A stretch of 64,000 nt of DNA from Bacilli bacterium (lineage in GTDB: Bacteria > Bacillota_I > Bacilli_A > RFN20 > CAG-288), in the NCBI GenBank assembly GCA_022647725.1, contig JALCLG010000001.1, forward strand, positions 1,854,784 through 1,918,783, read 5' to 3'. The position numbers and the translations under genes are program-made. Shown here piece by piece: positions 8,292 to 17,115 of the stretch. The notes under the pieces are model-generated. The model saw only the letters and a program-made list of their open reading frames with translations, searched no databases and was not told where the DNA came from. Numbering within the stretch: the stretch's first letter is position 1; every line of letters starts with the position of its first letter.

Positions 8292-10229
8292 ATGTCAGAA
8301 AACTACAATGCGAACAACCTGACCGTCCTGCATGGACTGGAGCCCGTCCGGGAAAGACCGGGCATGTACATCGGTTCCACCGATACGGTGGGTCTCCACC
8401 ATCTGGTCTGGGAAATCGTCGATAATGCTGTCGATGAAGCCAATGAAGGCTACGGAAAGAACATCTATGTCACCATCCATGCCGATGGCTCCCTGGAAGT
8501 CCAGGATCAGGGCCGCGGCGTCCCGTATGATTTCAACAACAAGGAGAAGATGTCCGGCTTCCAGATCGTCTATCAGACGCTTCACGGCGGCGGCAAGTTT
8601 GATGAATCCAACTACAAGTCGGCCGGCGGCCTGCACGGCGTCGGCGCGTCCGTCACCAATGCCTTAAGCTCCTGGATGGAGGTTCACTCCTATCGGGACG
8701 GCGAGGACCATTTCATCCGCTTTGAAAACGGCGGCAAGAAAGCCAGTCCGATCAAGGACCTCGGCAAGACCACGAAACGCGGCACCGATGTCACCTTCTA
8801 TCCGGATAAGACCATTTTCGACGATATCGCCTGGAACTTCGACCGTATCGCTCAGCATCTCGATGATCAGGCCTGCCTGACGAAAGGCGTGACCTTCCAT
8901 CTCAAGGATGAGCGCACCAACCGGGCCCAGGATTTCTTCTATGAGAACGGTTTATTGGAATACTATTCCCGTCATACGGCCGGCAAAGGGACTTTAACCT
9001 CCCCGATCCATATCGAAGGCACCAGCTCCGATGGCATCAAGGTGGAAGCTGTTTTCGGCTTCATCAAAGATGATTACACCGAGAAGACGATTGCCTTTGC
9101 CAATGGTGTGCGCACCATGGATGGCGGCTACCATGTCACCGGCCTCAAGAAGGCCCTGACCTCCTGCTTCAATTCCTATGCCATCAACCACTCCCTTATC
9201 AAGGCTAACGATGCCCTAGACGGCGATTGCCTGAGAGAGGGTTTGGTGGCGGTCCTTTCCGACTGGATTCCGGAGCATCTCCTCCAGTTCGAAGGCCAGA
9301 CCAAGGGCAAGCTCGGCACCAAGGAAGCTTTGAACAGCACCGACAGCGTCATTGAAAGCAAGCTCTCCTATTATCTTGAAGAACATGCCCCTGAAGCCGA
9401 GGCCGTCATCAGCAAGACCGTCATTGAGATGAAGGCCAGAAGCAAGGCTGAGGAAGATCGGCAGAAGGAACGTGAAATGCTGAAGAGCAAGATCTCCGGT
9501 TTCAATCTTTCGGATAAGCTGACCCCCTGCTCCTCCAAGGAATATCCGCTCAACGAGCTTTTCATCGTCGAGGGTGATTCCGCTGGCGGCTCCGCCAAGA
9601 AAGGCCGGGATCCGAAGCACCAGGCCATCCTTCCTCTCCGCGGCAAGCCGAAGAATACTACCGATGTCGATGATGAGAAGATTCTTTTAGGCAACAAGGA
9701 AATCGCCACCTTGATCTATACCATCGGAGCCGGCTATGATTCCGATTTCAAGATCAAGGACATCCACTACGGCAAGGTCATCATCATGACCGATGCCGAT
9801 GATGATGGCAGCCATATTCAGTCGTTGCTTTTGACCTTCTTCTACAACCATATGAAGCCGCTCATAGAGACCGGACACGTCTACATTGCCTGCCCGCCGC
9901 TTTACCGTGTCTATACCGAGAAGAAAGAGACCTATTGCTATGACGATACCGAACTCAAGACGGCCGAAAGCCAGTACACCACCGGCTATCACGTCAACCG
10001 GTATAAGGGCTTAGGCGAAATGAACTATGAGCAGTTAAGCTCCACCACCATGCAGCCGGAACGCCGGAAGCTCTTGCAGGTCGTCCTCAACGACGATGAA
10101 GACTGCCATGACAAGATCGCCATCTTCTTAGGCAACGATGCCGACCGCCGTAAGGAATGGATTGAGAACAACATCGATTTCACCGTCAAGGATGCTTTCA
10201 GCAAGGAGGTTAGCCGTGAAAACAACTAA
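8292..10229 (+). CDS. parE: DNA topoisomerase IV subunit B
   Basis: ATPase subunit of topoisomerase IV, which separates linked daughter chromosomes. Type IIA GHKL ATPase features: VRERPGMYIGST, EIVDNAVDEA, SAGGLHGVGASVTNALS, and the TOPRIM motifs EGDSAGGSAKKGRDP and MTDADDDGSHI. LPLRGKPKNT and the NNGS motif in the partner gene favour ParE/ParC over GyrB/GyrA. ATG 8292 has GAGGTG a few bases upstream, overlapping a possible GTG start at 8283. The end overlaps parC by 14 bases. 645 residues, normal size. Confidence 0.92.
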   Translation: MSENYNANNLTVLHGLEPVRERPGMYIGSTDTVGLHHLVWEIVDNAVDEANEGYGKNIYVTIHADGSLEVQDQGRGVPYDFNNKEKMSGFQIVYQTLHGGGKFDESNYKSAGGLHGVGASVTNALSSWMEVHSYRDGEDHFIRFENGGKKASPIKDLGKTTKRGTDVTFYPDKTIFDDIAWNFDRIAQHLDDQACLTKGVTFHLKDERTNRAQDFFYENGLLEYYSRHTAGKGTLTSPIHIEGTSSDGIKVEAVFGFIKDDYTEKTIAFANGVRTMDGGYHVTGLKKALTSCFNSYAINHSLIKANDALDGDCLREGLVAVLSDWIPEHLLQFEGQTKGKLGTKEALNSTDSVIESKLSYYLEEHAPEAEAVISKTVIEMKARSKAEEDRQKEREMLKSKISGFNLSDKLTPCSSKEYPLNELFIVEGDSAGGSAKKGRDPKHQAILPLRGKPKNTTDVDDEKILLGNKEIATLIYTIGAGYDSDFKIKDIHYGKVIIMTDADDDGSHIQSLLLTFFYNHMKPLIETGHVYIACPPLYRVYTEKKETYCYDDTELKTAESQYTTGYHVNRYKGLGEMNYEQLSSTTMQPERRKLLQVVLNDDEDCHDKIAIFLGNDADRRKEWIENNIDFTVKDAFSKEVSRENN

Positions 10230-12825
10230 AAAGGTCCAGGCAGTCAAGCCGGAGGATATCGTTCCGTCGCCGATGAGCGACGTGCTCGTTGATGCCTTCA
10301 ACCGTTATGCCAAGGCCGTCATTACCGATCGTGCCATTCCGGATGTCCGGGATGGTCTGAAACCGGTGCAGCGCCGCATCATCTTCGATATGTTCTCTCA
10401 GGGCCAGGTCTTCTCCAAGCCTACCACCAAATGCGCCACCATCGTCGGCCATGTCATGGGCCATTTCCATCCGCATGGCGACAGCTCCATCTATGATGCC
10501 CTCGTCCACCTTTCCCAAGGCTGGAAGATGGAAGCACCGCTGGTCGACTTCCAAGGTAACAACGGCTCCATCGATGATGATCCCGCCGCCGCGTACCGTT
10601 ACACCGAAGCCCGGCTTTCGTCGTTAAGCGAATACCTGATCCAGGATATCGACAAAGCCACCGTTGAAATGATTCCGACCTTTGATGATAAGTCCTTGGA
10701 ACCGACGGTCCTGCCGTCAAAGTTCCCGAACCTGCTCGTCAATGGCACCAACGGCATTGCCGTCGGTTCCACCACCTATATTCCGCCGCACAACCTCCAC
10801 GAAGTGATCCAGGCCACCATTTACCGTCTGAACCATGTCCGCTCCAATCTTGATGATTTGCTGACTTTCATCCCCGGTCCGGATTTCCCTACGGGCGGCA
10901 TCATCGACGACAAGGAAGCCATCCGTCAGCTTTATGAGACCGGCCAAGGCTCCTTCTATCTCTATTGCAAAGCCACCATCGACGGACCGGAGAATCAGAT
11001 CATCATCTCCGAGATCCCTTATGGGGTTGTCAAGATTGATTTTGTGACGGCGTTAGTCAAACGCAAGGATACCGATAACCTCGACAACATCGAGGAAATC
11101 GTCGATGAATCTGCCAAAGACGACATCCATATTGTCATCAAGGTCAAGGAAGGTGCCTCGCCGGAGGATGTGCTGAACTATCTCCAGAGCAAGGGTGCCT
11201 TACGGACCACGATGGCCTGCAACTTCTTAGCCATCGACAAAGGCCATCCGAAGACGATGTCTCTGCTGGAGATGATCGATGCCTACATCGACCATCAGCG
11301 TGAAATCAAGACCAAGGCCAGTCAGTTCGATCTGAAGACTGACCAGGACCGGCTGGAGATCGTCTCCGGGCTGATGAAGGCCTATTCAATCGTCGACGAA
11401 CTCGTCGAAAAGATCAAGAAATGCTCCGGCAAGGCCGGCGTCAAGGCAATGCTCAGCCAGGACTACGGATTTACCGAACGTCAGGCCGAAGCCATTGCCA
11501 TGCTGCCGCTCTACCGTTTAAGCAACACCGATATCGAAGCCCTTAAAACGGAAGCCGACAGCCTTAACGCCGATATGCTCCGTCTCAACGGCATCCTTTC
11601 CGATTCGGATAAACTGGACAAGGAAATCGAGAAGACCCTCAAAGAGGTCGATAAGACCTTCGCGAGTGCCCGCAAGACCGTCATTCTGGACGAGAAGCAG
11701 AACTTTGCCCAGATCGACCAGACCAAGCTGATAGCAAAGGAAGACTGCTATATCGCCATCACCCGTGATGGCTATGCCAAGCGTTCGAGCCTGAAATCCT
11801 ACCAGGCTTCCGCCGATGCCAGCAAGGATACCGATCCGGTTAATCTTCCTAAGCTGAAACCGGGCGATTCGCTCGTCTTCTCGGCTCAGGCCAATACCCA
11901 TGACAACCTTCTCTTCTTCACCGATAAGGGCAACTATGGCTATCTGCCGGTGTATCTCATCAGCGATGCCAAGTGGAAGGAAGAAGGCAAACACCTCAAC
12001 AATACCCTCTCGCTGAAGCAGAACGAGAAGATCGTGAAAGTCTATCTGCTGGATGACTTCAAGGAAGGCATCAATGTGGTGCTTCTGACCGCTCAGAACA
12101 AGATCAAGCGGACCGCTTTGGTTGACTTCAAGCAGACCGGTCTTACCAAGAAGACGTTACGTGCCTGCAAGCTGATGAATGACGAGGATACCGTCGTCGG
12201 CGTCGCCCTGACCGGCGGCAACAGCGACCTCATCGTCGTCGATAGGCTCGGCCGGGCCAGCCGCTTCAATGAAAGCGACGTGCCATTAGTCTCGACCGGT
12301 GCCTTAGGCGTCAAGGCCATTGCCTCCTCCATCGACAATGAGCCGCTGGTCAGCCTGATTGCTCTCTCCAGCAAGGAAGTCTCCCTGCTTTTGATCTTAG
12401 CCTCGGCAAGGGCCGCCCGAGTCATCTCCTCGGCCAAACTTGAGACGACCGAACGTCTTGGTGCCAAATCCAACCTGATCCGCATCTTCAAGAAGAACCC
12501 GATTTACCTGGTTTCCGTCTCCAAGATCGAAAAACGTCGTGGCGAAGCCAATTATGCCTCTGCCTCCACGCTTAACGGCACCGCCGTCATTGACTTAAGT
12601 GCCCTCACGCCGGTCGAACTGAACAGCGAGATGCGTGAGAATATCCAAGGCTTGGACAATCAGGACATCATCTCCGTCAACGACGAAGGCGAAATCATCG
12701 ATGACAGCTTCGAAATCGAAACGCCGAAAGCGGCCAAAGTCGTGCCGATCAAAGCCGGCGAAGACAAAGCCGACACGCAGTTATCGCTCTTTGATCTCTT
12801 CGAGAAGCAAAATAGCGGTAAGTAA
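10216..12825 (+). CDS. parC: DNA topoisomerase IV subunit A
   Basis: Breakage-reunion subunit of topoisomerase IV, partner of the preceding parE. 869 residues from GTG 10216, which has AAGGAGG six bases before it; the frame stays open further upstream but that part is parE coding. VRDGLKPVQRRIIF, the quinolone-region HPHGDSSIYDALVHLSQ and the catalytic tyrosine in AAAYRYTEARLS are all present. FQGNNGSIDDDPAA, with NNGS, is typical of ParC rather than GyrA. The C-terminal part is a beta-pinwheel without a clear GyrA box, ending in an acidic tail. Confidence 0.93.
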   Translation: MKTTKKVQAVKPEDIVPSPMSDVLVDAFNRYAKAVITDRAIPDVRDGLKPVQRRIIFDMFSQGQVFSKPTTKCATIVGHVMGHFHPHGDSSIYDALVHLSQGWKMEAPLVDFQGNNGSIDDDPAAAYRYTEARLSSLSEYLIQDIDKATVEMIPTFDDKSLEPTVLPSKFPNLLVNGTNGIAVGSTTYIPPHNLHEVIQATIYRLNHVRSNLDDLLTFIPGPDFPTGGIIDDKEAIRQLYETGQGSFYLYCKATIDGPENQIIISEIPYGVVKIDFVTALVKRKDTDNLDNIEEIVDESAKDDIHIVIKVKEGASPEDVLNYLQSKGALRTTMACNFLAIDKGHPKTMSLLEMIDAYIDHQREIKTKASQFDLKTDQDRLEIVSGLMKAYSIVDELVEKIKKCSGKAGVKAMLSQDYGFTERQAEAIAMLPLYRLSNTDIEALKTEADSLNADMLRLNGILSDSDKLDKEIEKTLKEVDKTFASARKTVILDEKQNFAQIDQTKLIAKEDCYIAITRDGYAKRSSLKSYQASADASKDTDPVNLPKLKPGDSLVFSAQANTHDNLLFFTDKGNYGYLPVYLISDAKWKEEGKHLNNTLSLKQNEKIVKVYLLDDFKEGINVVLLTAQNKIKRTALVDFKQTGLTKKTLRACKLMNDEDTVVGVALTGGNSDLIVVDRLGRASRFNESDVPLVSTGALGVKAIASSIDNEPLVSLIALSSKEVSLLLILASARAARVISSAKLETTERLGAKSNLIRIFKKNPIYLVSVSKIEKRRGEANYASASTLNGTAVIDLSALTPVELNSEMRENIQGLDNQDIISVNDEGEIIDDSFEIETPKAAKVVPIKAGEDKADTQLSLFDLFEKQNSGK

Positions 12826-12849
12826 AGAATGCTATAATAAGGTTAAGAA

Positions 12850-13377
12850 ATGAAAGCCAGTTACGTTCTGGGGTACGCCCCGACCATCTATGACATCGAT
12901 CCTTGCTACTTGGAATCCCTGGGAATCCACGTCCTCATTTCGGACCTCGACCAGACCTTAGCCAGCGCCTTTGACCAAAAACCCGAACCACGGGTCTTGG
13001 CCTTACGTGATGAGCTTTTGGCCCATCACATTCAGCTGATGATCGTCTCCAACAACATGCCTAAACGCGTCCAGCCTTTCTGTGAAGCCGTCGGTGTCCC
13101 TTATCTTCCCTTTGCCTTCAAGTTTGTCGGATTCCGTGTCCGGAAATGGCTGAAAAAACTTTCCTTACGCGTTGAAGATTGTGTCTTTGTCGGCGATCAG
13201 CTGATGACCGATGGCATCTACGTCCGCAAGCTGCATGGCAAGCTGATCCTCACCGATCCGCTTGTTCCCAAAGACAACTGGCAGACCAAGCTCTTACGCC
13301 GGGCTGACAATAAGAAGCGTCAGCGTCTGCTGGCGCACGGGAAACTGGGAATCAAGATTCCCACCCGGAAATCCTGA
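12850..13377 (+). CDS. yqeG: YqeG-type HAD-IIIA family phosphatase
   Basis: Haloacid-dehalogenase-like hydrolase of 175 residues; substrate unknown. The nucleophile motif is SDLDQTL and the distal acidic motif is GDQLMTDG. It opens the conserved Firmicute block yqeG-yqeH-nadD-yqeK-rsfS. A TATAAT at 12833-12838 lies only 12 bases before the ATG, so a transcript from it would be nearly leaderless; readthrough from parC is the alternative. Confidence 0.9.
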   Translation: MKASYVLGYAPTIYDIDPCYLESLGIHVLISDLDQTLASAFDQKPEPRVLALRDELLAHHIQLMIVSNNMPKRVQPFCEAVGVPYLPFAFKFVGFRVRKWLKKLSLRVEDCVFVGDQLMTDGIYVRKLHGKLILTDPLVPKDNWQTKLLRRADNKKRQRLLAHGKLGIKIPTRKS

Positions 13378-13389
13378 AAGGAGAAAACG

Positions 13390-14547
13390 ATGTTCTTCAA
13401 AAAACCGAAATCAAGTGGCTTTACCGCTGAGATCCGTGTCCGCCGCTGCTATGGCTGCGGCGCCATCCTTCAGGACCAGGATCCTCAGGAAGTCGGCTAT
13501 GTTCCTCCGGAAAAGTTCGCCTCCGAAGATGAGATGCTCTGCGAGCGCTGCTATAAGCTTCGCCATTATTCCAGCTACAGCCAGTCGCCGTCCTTCAATG
13601 TCGATTATGTGACCATTCTTTCCCATGCCAAGGAAGAAGACGCCTTAGCCGTCTATGTCCTCAATGCCTTCTGTCTCGATGGTTCCTTCCTTGACGGCAT
13701 CGGCAAATACCTGCCGCAGAATGTCCTGGTTGTCGTCAATAAACGGGACTGTCTTCCGGACAGCTACAGCGATGATTATCTGATTGCCTTGGTGAAGGCC
13801 CATCTTGCCAAGGAAGGCATCCATCCCAAGGATGTGTTACTGACTTCCGCCAGCACTACCAACAGCTCCAATATGGACAAGGTGATGGACCGCATCAGCC
13901 AGCTCCGTATGGGCAAGAGCGTCTACTTCTTCGGCGCCTATCAGGTCGGCAAGAGCTCCATCATCAATTCCCTCCTCATGGATTACTCCAATTCCACTGA
14001 GAAAATGATTACGACCAGCCCTTATCCGGGAACCACCCTGGATGTGATTTCCATTCCGTTGGATGACAACAGCTATCTTTACGATACTCCTGGCATCTAT
14101 AACCAGCATTCCTTCGTTTCCTTCATCGAACCGGAACTGGTCAAATATGTGCTGCCGCGGACCTTGGTCCGTCCGGAAGGCTATCAGGCCAAGGAAGGCC
14201 AGAGCTTCATCATCTCCGATTTCTTCCGTCTCGACTTCGTCAGCGGCGACAAGACCGACTTCACCTTCTTCAAGTCCAATGACCTGGAGATTGTCCGCTG
14301 CAAGATCCAGAAAGCCGATAGCATGATCAAAGCCAATGCCGAGGATGTCTCTTTGGACATCCGCTCGCAGAAGATCCATTCGGTCGCGGACCTCATCCCC
14401 ACCACCTTCAAAGCGACCCCCAACCGGATCAATACGCTCCGCGTCTGGGGCTTGTGTTTTGTCGAATTCATGGGCAAAGACCAGTCTCTGACCGTCTATG
14501 CACCGAAGGATGTCTCGGTCAGTCTCGAAAGCGATCTCGATGAATAA
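13390..14547 (+). CDS. yqeH: YqeH-type circularly permuted GTPase, 30S assembly factor
   Basis: Ribosome assembly GTPase needed for 30S maturation in Bacillus. 385 residues start with a zinc finger (CYGCGAIL and CERCYKLRHY). The GTPase motifs then follow in permuted order: G4 NKRD, G5 SAS, G1 GAYQVGKSS and G3 DTPG, and a C-terminal domain. AAAGGAG precedes the ATG. The stop overlaps the next start (ATGAATAA), suggesting translational coupling with the nadD-yqeK fusion. Confidence 0.94.
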   Translation: MFFKKPKSSGFTAEIRVRRCYGCGAILQDQDPQEVGYVPPEKFASEDEMLCERCYKLRHYSSYSQSPSFNVDYVTILSHAKEEDALAVYVLNAFCLDGSFLDGIGKYLPQNVLVVVNKRDCLPDSYSDDYLIALVKAHLAKEGIHPKDVLLTSASTTNSSNMDKVMDRISQLRMGKSVYFFGAYQVGKSSIINSLLMDYSNSTEKMITTSPYPGTTLDVISIPLDDNSYLYDTPGIYNQHSFVSFIEPELVKYVLPRTLVRPEGYQAKEGQSFIISDFFRLDFVSGDKTDFTFFKSNDLEIVRCKIQKADSMIKANAEDVSLDIRSQKIHSVADLIPTTFKATPNRINTLRVWGLCFVEFMGKDQSLTVYAPKDVSVSLESDLDE

Positions 14548-15595
14548 CTTTTCTTTCCCTAAGTACCGCTCGGTATATGTCTATCTTTCTCCCTTTGATC
14601 CCTGCACGAACTTCGAATTTTATCATGCCCTGTCCCTGGTCGTTGATAAGAAGGCTGAGGTTGTTTTCATGCAGCCATGCCTTTCCTTTGGCTCTCCGGA
14701 TGCCCGTCAGCGCCTCGGGATGCTGAAGGATCTCTTAATCTCTGTTCCGGATGACCGGCTGCAGTGGGGTGCCTTTGATATCGTCGAAGGCGGCGATACC
14801 ACTGTGGAAGTCGCAAATCTTACCAAAGGATACCAGAATCTTTTTCCTGATGCCAAGCTGACCATCGCCATCGACGAAAATTACCTGAAAGCGACGGGAC
14901 TGACGCCAACGAGCCCTCATTTCCAGGGCGCCAAGGTGCTTCCGTTGAAAGACAAATACGATACCCTTATCCAACAGGAGACCACGTCGGTGTCAGGCTC
15001 CTTTTTGGAATGTCCCTTACCCATTTTGGAAAGCATCGGAAAAAAACGTTTCTATTTTGCTAAAATTGTTTCCCTGCTGCTGAAAAAGTCGCGGTACGAT
15101 CATTCCCTTTCTGTGGCCAAGACGGCTTACCAGATTGCGGAGAAAAACGGCCTCTGTCCCGAAATGGCCTATACCGCCGGCATGTATCATGACCTCGGAA
15201 AAGACCTGGAAGTCTCCCTGCAGAAGGAAATCCTAGATGAGCATTTCCCGAAGATCTATCCGGTCGAGGAATTCGCCTACCATCAGTTCGTCTCCGCCTT
15301 CTATGCCAGATCCTTCTTCCATGTCAAAGAAAAGGCGGTTCTCGATGCCATCCAGTATCACTGCACCGGCAAAAAGAAGATGTCGGCCTTGGAAAAATGC
15401 CTCTACGTTGCCGACAAGGTCGAACCGACCCGGGACTTCCCGACCGAAAAGCTTCGGAACCAGTGTCTTCATAACCTCAACGAGGGCTTCGTCGCCGTTC
15501 TTCAAGACCAGCAGGCCTACTTTGAAAAGAAAGGCATTGCCTTCAAGACAAACCGTTATTCCCAGGAAATGTACGAGTTCTATCTCGGCAAATAA
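14540..15595 (+). CDS. yqeK: NadD-like/YqeK fusion: degenerate nucleotidyltransferase domain plus HD-domain Ap4A hydrolase
   Basis: Two domains in 351 residues. Residues 1-165 have the position and outline of nicotinate-nucleotide adenylyltransferase (NadD), but the signature GGTFDPxHxGH reads LSPFDPCTNFEF (16-27), so both catalytic histidines are missing, and no clear ISSTxxR motif is seen. Residues 175-351 are a YqeK HD phosphohydrolase: His188 in RYDHSL, HD at 217-218 (GMYHDLGKD), and the conserved YHQF, YHCTGKKKMSALEKCLYVADKVEPTR. YqeK enzymes cleave diadenosine tetraphosphate to ADP. NadD-YqeK fusions occur in mycoplasmas. The YqeK activity is likely; the NadD activity is doubtful. ATG 14540 overlaps the yqeH stop. 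Confidence 0.88.
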   Translation: MNNFSFPKYRSVYVYLSPFDPCTNFEFYHALSLVVDKKAEVVFMQPCLSFGSPDARQRLGMLKDLLISVPDDRLQWGAFDIVEGGDTTVEVANLTKGYQNLFPDAKLTIAIDENYLKATGLTPTSPHFQGAKVLPLKDKYDTLIQQETTSVSGSFLECPLPILESIGKKRFYFAKIVSLLLKKSRYDHSLSVAKTAYQIAEKNGLCPEMAYTAGMYHDLGKDLEVSLQKEILDEHFPKIYPVEEFAYHQFVSAFYARSFFHVKEKAVLDAIQYHCTGKKKMSALEKCLYVADKVEPTRDFPTEKLRNQCLHNLNEGFVAVLQDQQAYFEKKGIAFKTNRYSQEMYEFYLGK

Positions 15596-15610
15596 AAAGG
15601 AGCATTCATC

Positions 15611-16066
15611 ATGCTGAACAGTCACAATCCGAAACCGAAGAAAGTCTTCCATCTGGCCGACAAAGGAACCATCAAGAGCGCCCATCTGCTCCATATGGCT
15701 CAGGATCTGAGCTGGAACTATGGCGAAGATGTCGTCATCTACGATGTCCGGGACCGGACACCGTTTGTTTCCTATTACCTCGTGGCCAGTGCCGCCAATG
15801 ACCATCGTCTGGGCCTTTTGGTGACGGCGGCCAAGGATACCCTCAACGACAACTATTACGACCTCAAGCATACCGAAGGCCGCAACGACAGCAAGTGGAT
15901 TCTTCTGGATGCCGCCGATGTCGTGGTCCAGCTCTTCACCAAGGAAGAACGGAACCGCATCGCGTTTGATGAACTTTACCAGGACTGCCCTCATCAGATC
16001 GTCAAAGCCCTCAAAGAGCCTGTTTACCGCCGCAAGGCGAAGCCGAAGAGCCAGCAAGGCAATTAG
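15611..16066 (+). CDS. rsfS: Ribosomal silencing factor RsfS
   Basis: Binds L14 of the 50S subunit and blocks subunit joining under starvation. 151 residues; the core (about 35-145) shows GEDVVIYDVRDRTPFVSYYLVASA, GRNDSKWILLDAADVVVQLFT and the closing DELYQD. There is an N-terminal extension of about 15 residues before the usual start of the fold. It follows yqeK after 15 bases, with AAAAGGAG before the ATG, as in Bacillus. Confidence 0.92.
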   Translation: MLNSHNPKPKKVFHLADKGTIKSAHLLHMAQDLSWNYGEDVVIYDVRDRTPFVSYYLVASAANDHRLGLLVTAAKDTLNDNYYDLKHTEGRNDSKWILLDAADVVVQLFTKEERNRIAFDELYQDCPHQIVKALKEPVYRRKAKPKSQQGN

Positions 16067-16067
16067 G

Positions 16068-16784
16068 ATGTCCGCAGCCAAGAAAGCCGTCCCTACCTAC
16101 CTTATTGTGGCAGCCATGCCCGAAGAGATCGGGGGACTGAAGAAATACATTCCGCTACAGAAGTACGGCTGCGAAGCCGGCGAACTTTTGGCCAATGACC
16201 CCAAGGATCCCAACTATCATGTCATCGTCATCCAAGGCGGCATCGGCAAGGTCGCCATGGCCTCGACACTGACCAAGTATCTGCAGGCTTTTGAGGATAC
16301 GCCCATCGAAGTCATCAATATCGGCGTGGCCGGGTCCATCTCTCCGAAGCTGAAGAAACTGCAGACGCTGGTGGCGACGAAGACCGCCTACCATGATGTA
16401 GATGTCACGGCGTTCGGTTATCAGAAAGGACAGATGGCCGGGATGCCTCTCTATTTTGATTGTGACCCCGAAAAGGTCGCCTTAGCCAAGTCGCTCGACC
16501 CGGAGAACGTGGTGACCGGTCTGATCCTGTCCGGGGATTCCTTCATTGGAAAAAATCAGTTCAGTCCTTCCTGGTTCAAGGACTTCGATGATCCGCTTGC
16601 CTGTGATATGGAAAGTGCGGCGGTCGGTCAGGTTTGCCATAACTACTCGATCCCGTTCATGATCATCCGGTCGATTTCCGATGACACGACCCAGGACGAC
16701 AACAAGGAGACCTATGATCAGCTGCTGGTCAAAGCGTCCGCCAAGGCAGGCGAATTGGTCTTCAACCTCATCAGCCACAAATAG
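16068..16784 (+). CDS. mtnN: 5'-methylthioadenosine/S-adenosylhomocysteine nucleosidase
   Basis: Hydrolyses MTA and SAH to adenine plus the thioribose or homocysteine product, in methionine salvage and methyl-cycle recycling. 238 residues from ATG 16068, one base after the rsfS stop. Family motifs: VAAMPEEIGGLKKYI, GGIGKVAMAST, INIGVAGSIS, SGDSFIG and the catalytic CDMESAAVGQ, with RSISDDT near the end. It is the last gene of the yqeG operon; a hairpin terminator lies about 150 bases downstream. Confidence 0.93.
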   Translation: MSAAKKAVPTYLIVAAMPEEIGGLKKYIPLQKYGCEAGELLANDPKDPNYHVIVIQGGIGKVAMASTLTKYLQAFEDTPIEVINIGVAGSISPKLKKLQTLVATKTAYHDVDVTAFGYQKGQMAGMPLYFDCDPEKVALAKSLDPENVVTGLILSGDSFIGKNQFSPSWFKDFDDPLACDMESAAVGQVCHNYSIPFMIIRSISDDTTQDDNKETYDQLLVKASAKAGELVFNLISHK

Positions 16785-16931
16785 TATAAATATAGTACCA
16801 ACTATTAACTAAATTGGAAATATACTAATGTAGTACTAATTTAGTATAATATGAGATTGAATCCGAAAAGAGGGAATATGGGTAGTTAGTAAGGTCAGCT
16901 TCGATTTGGAAATAGTAGTTAATTAGTATAA

Positions 16932-16956
16932 ATAGGGCATAGAGCCCTATTTTTTA
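16932..16956 (+). terminator. Rho-independent terminator of the yqeG-mtnN operon
   Basis: Stem ATAGGGC/GCCCTAT (16932-16938 and 16944-16950), 5-base loop, then a T-run. Confidence 0.8.
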
Positions 16957-17083
16957 GTATCTGAATTCGTCATTTTATTTTATTTCGCATAATGTTTATT
17001 ATGTTAACAAAAATAAAGAAAGAAAAGGATCTATGAAAACTAGTATAAATATGGTACTAAAATTAAACTATTTCCTAAATAAA

Positions 17084-17112
17084 ATAAATAGTACCTTTAT
17101 GGTACTATTTAT
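17084..17112 (-). terminator. Terminator of the glycosidase operon
   Basis: Perfect 10-bp inverted repeat AAATAGTACC/GGTACTATTT (17086-17095 and 17101-17110), directly after the glycosidase stop on the minus strand and followed there by a T-rich tract. Confidence 0.65.
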
Positions 17113-17115
17113 TTA

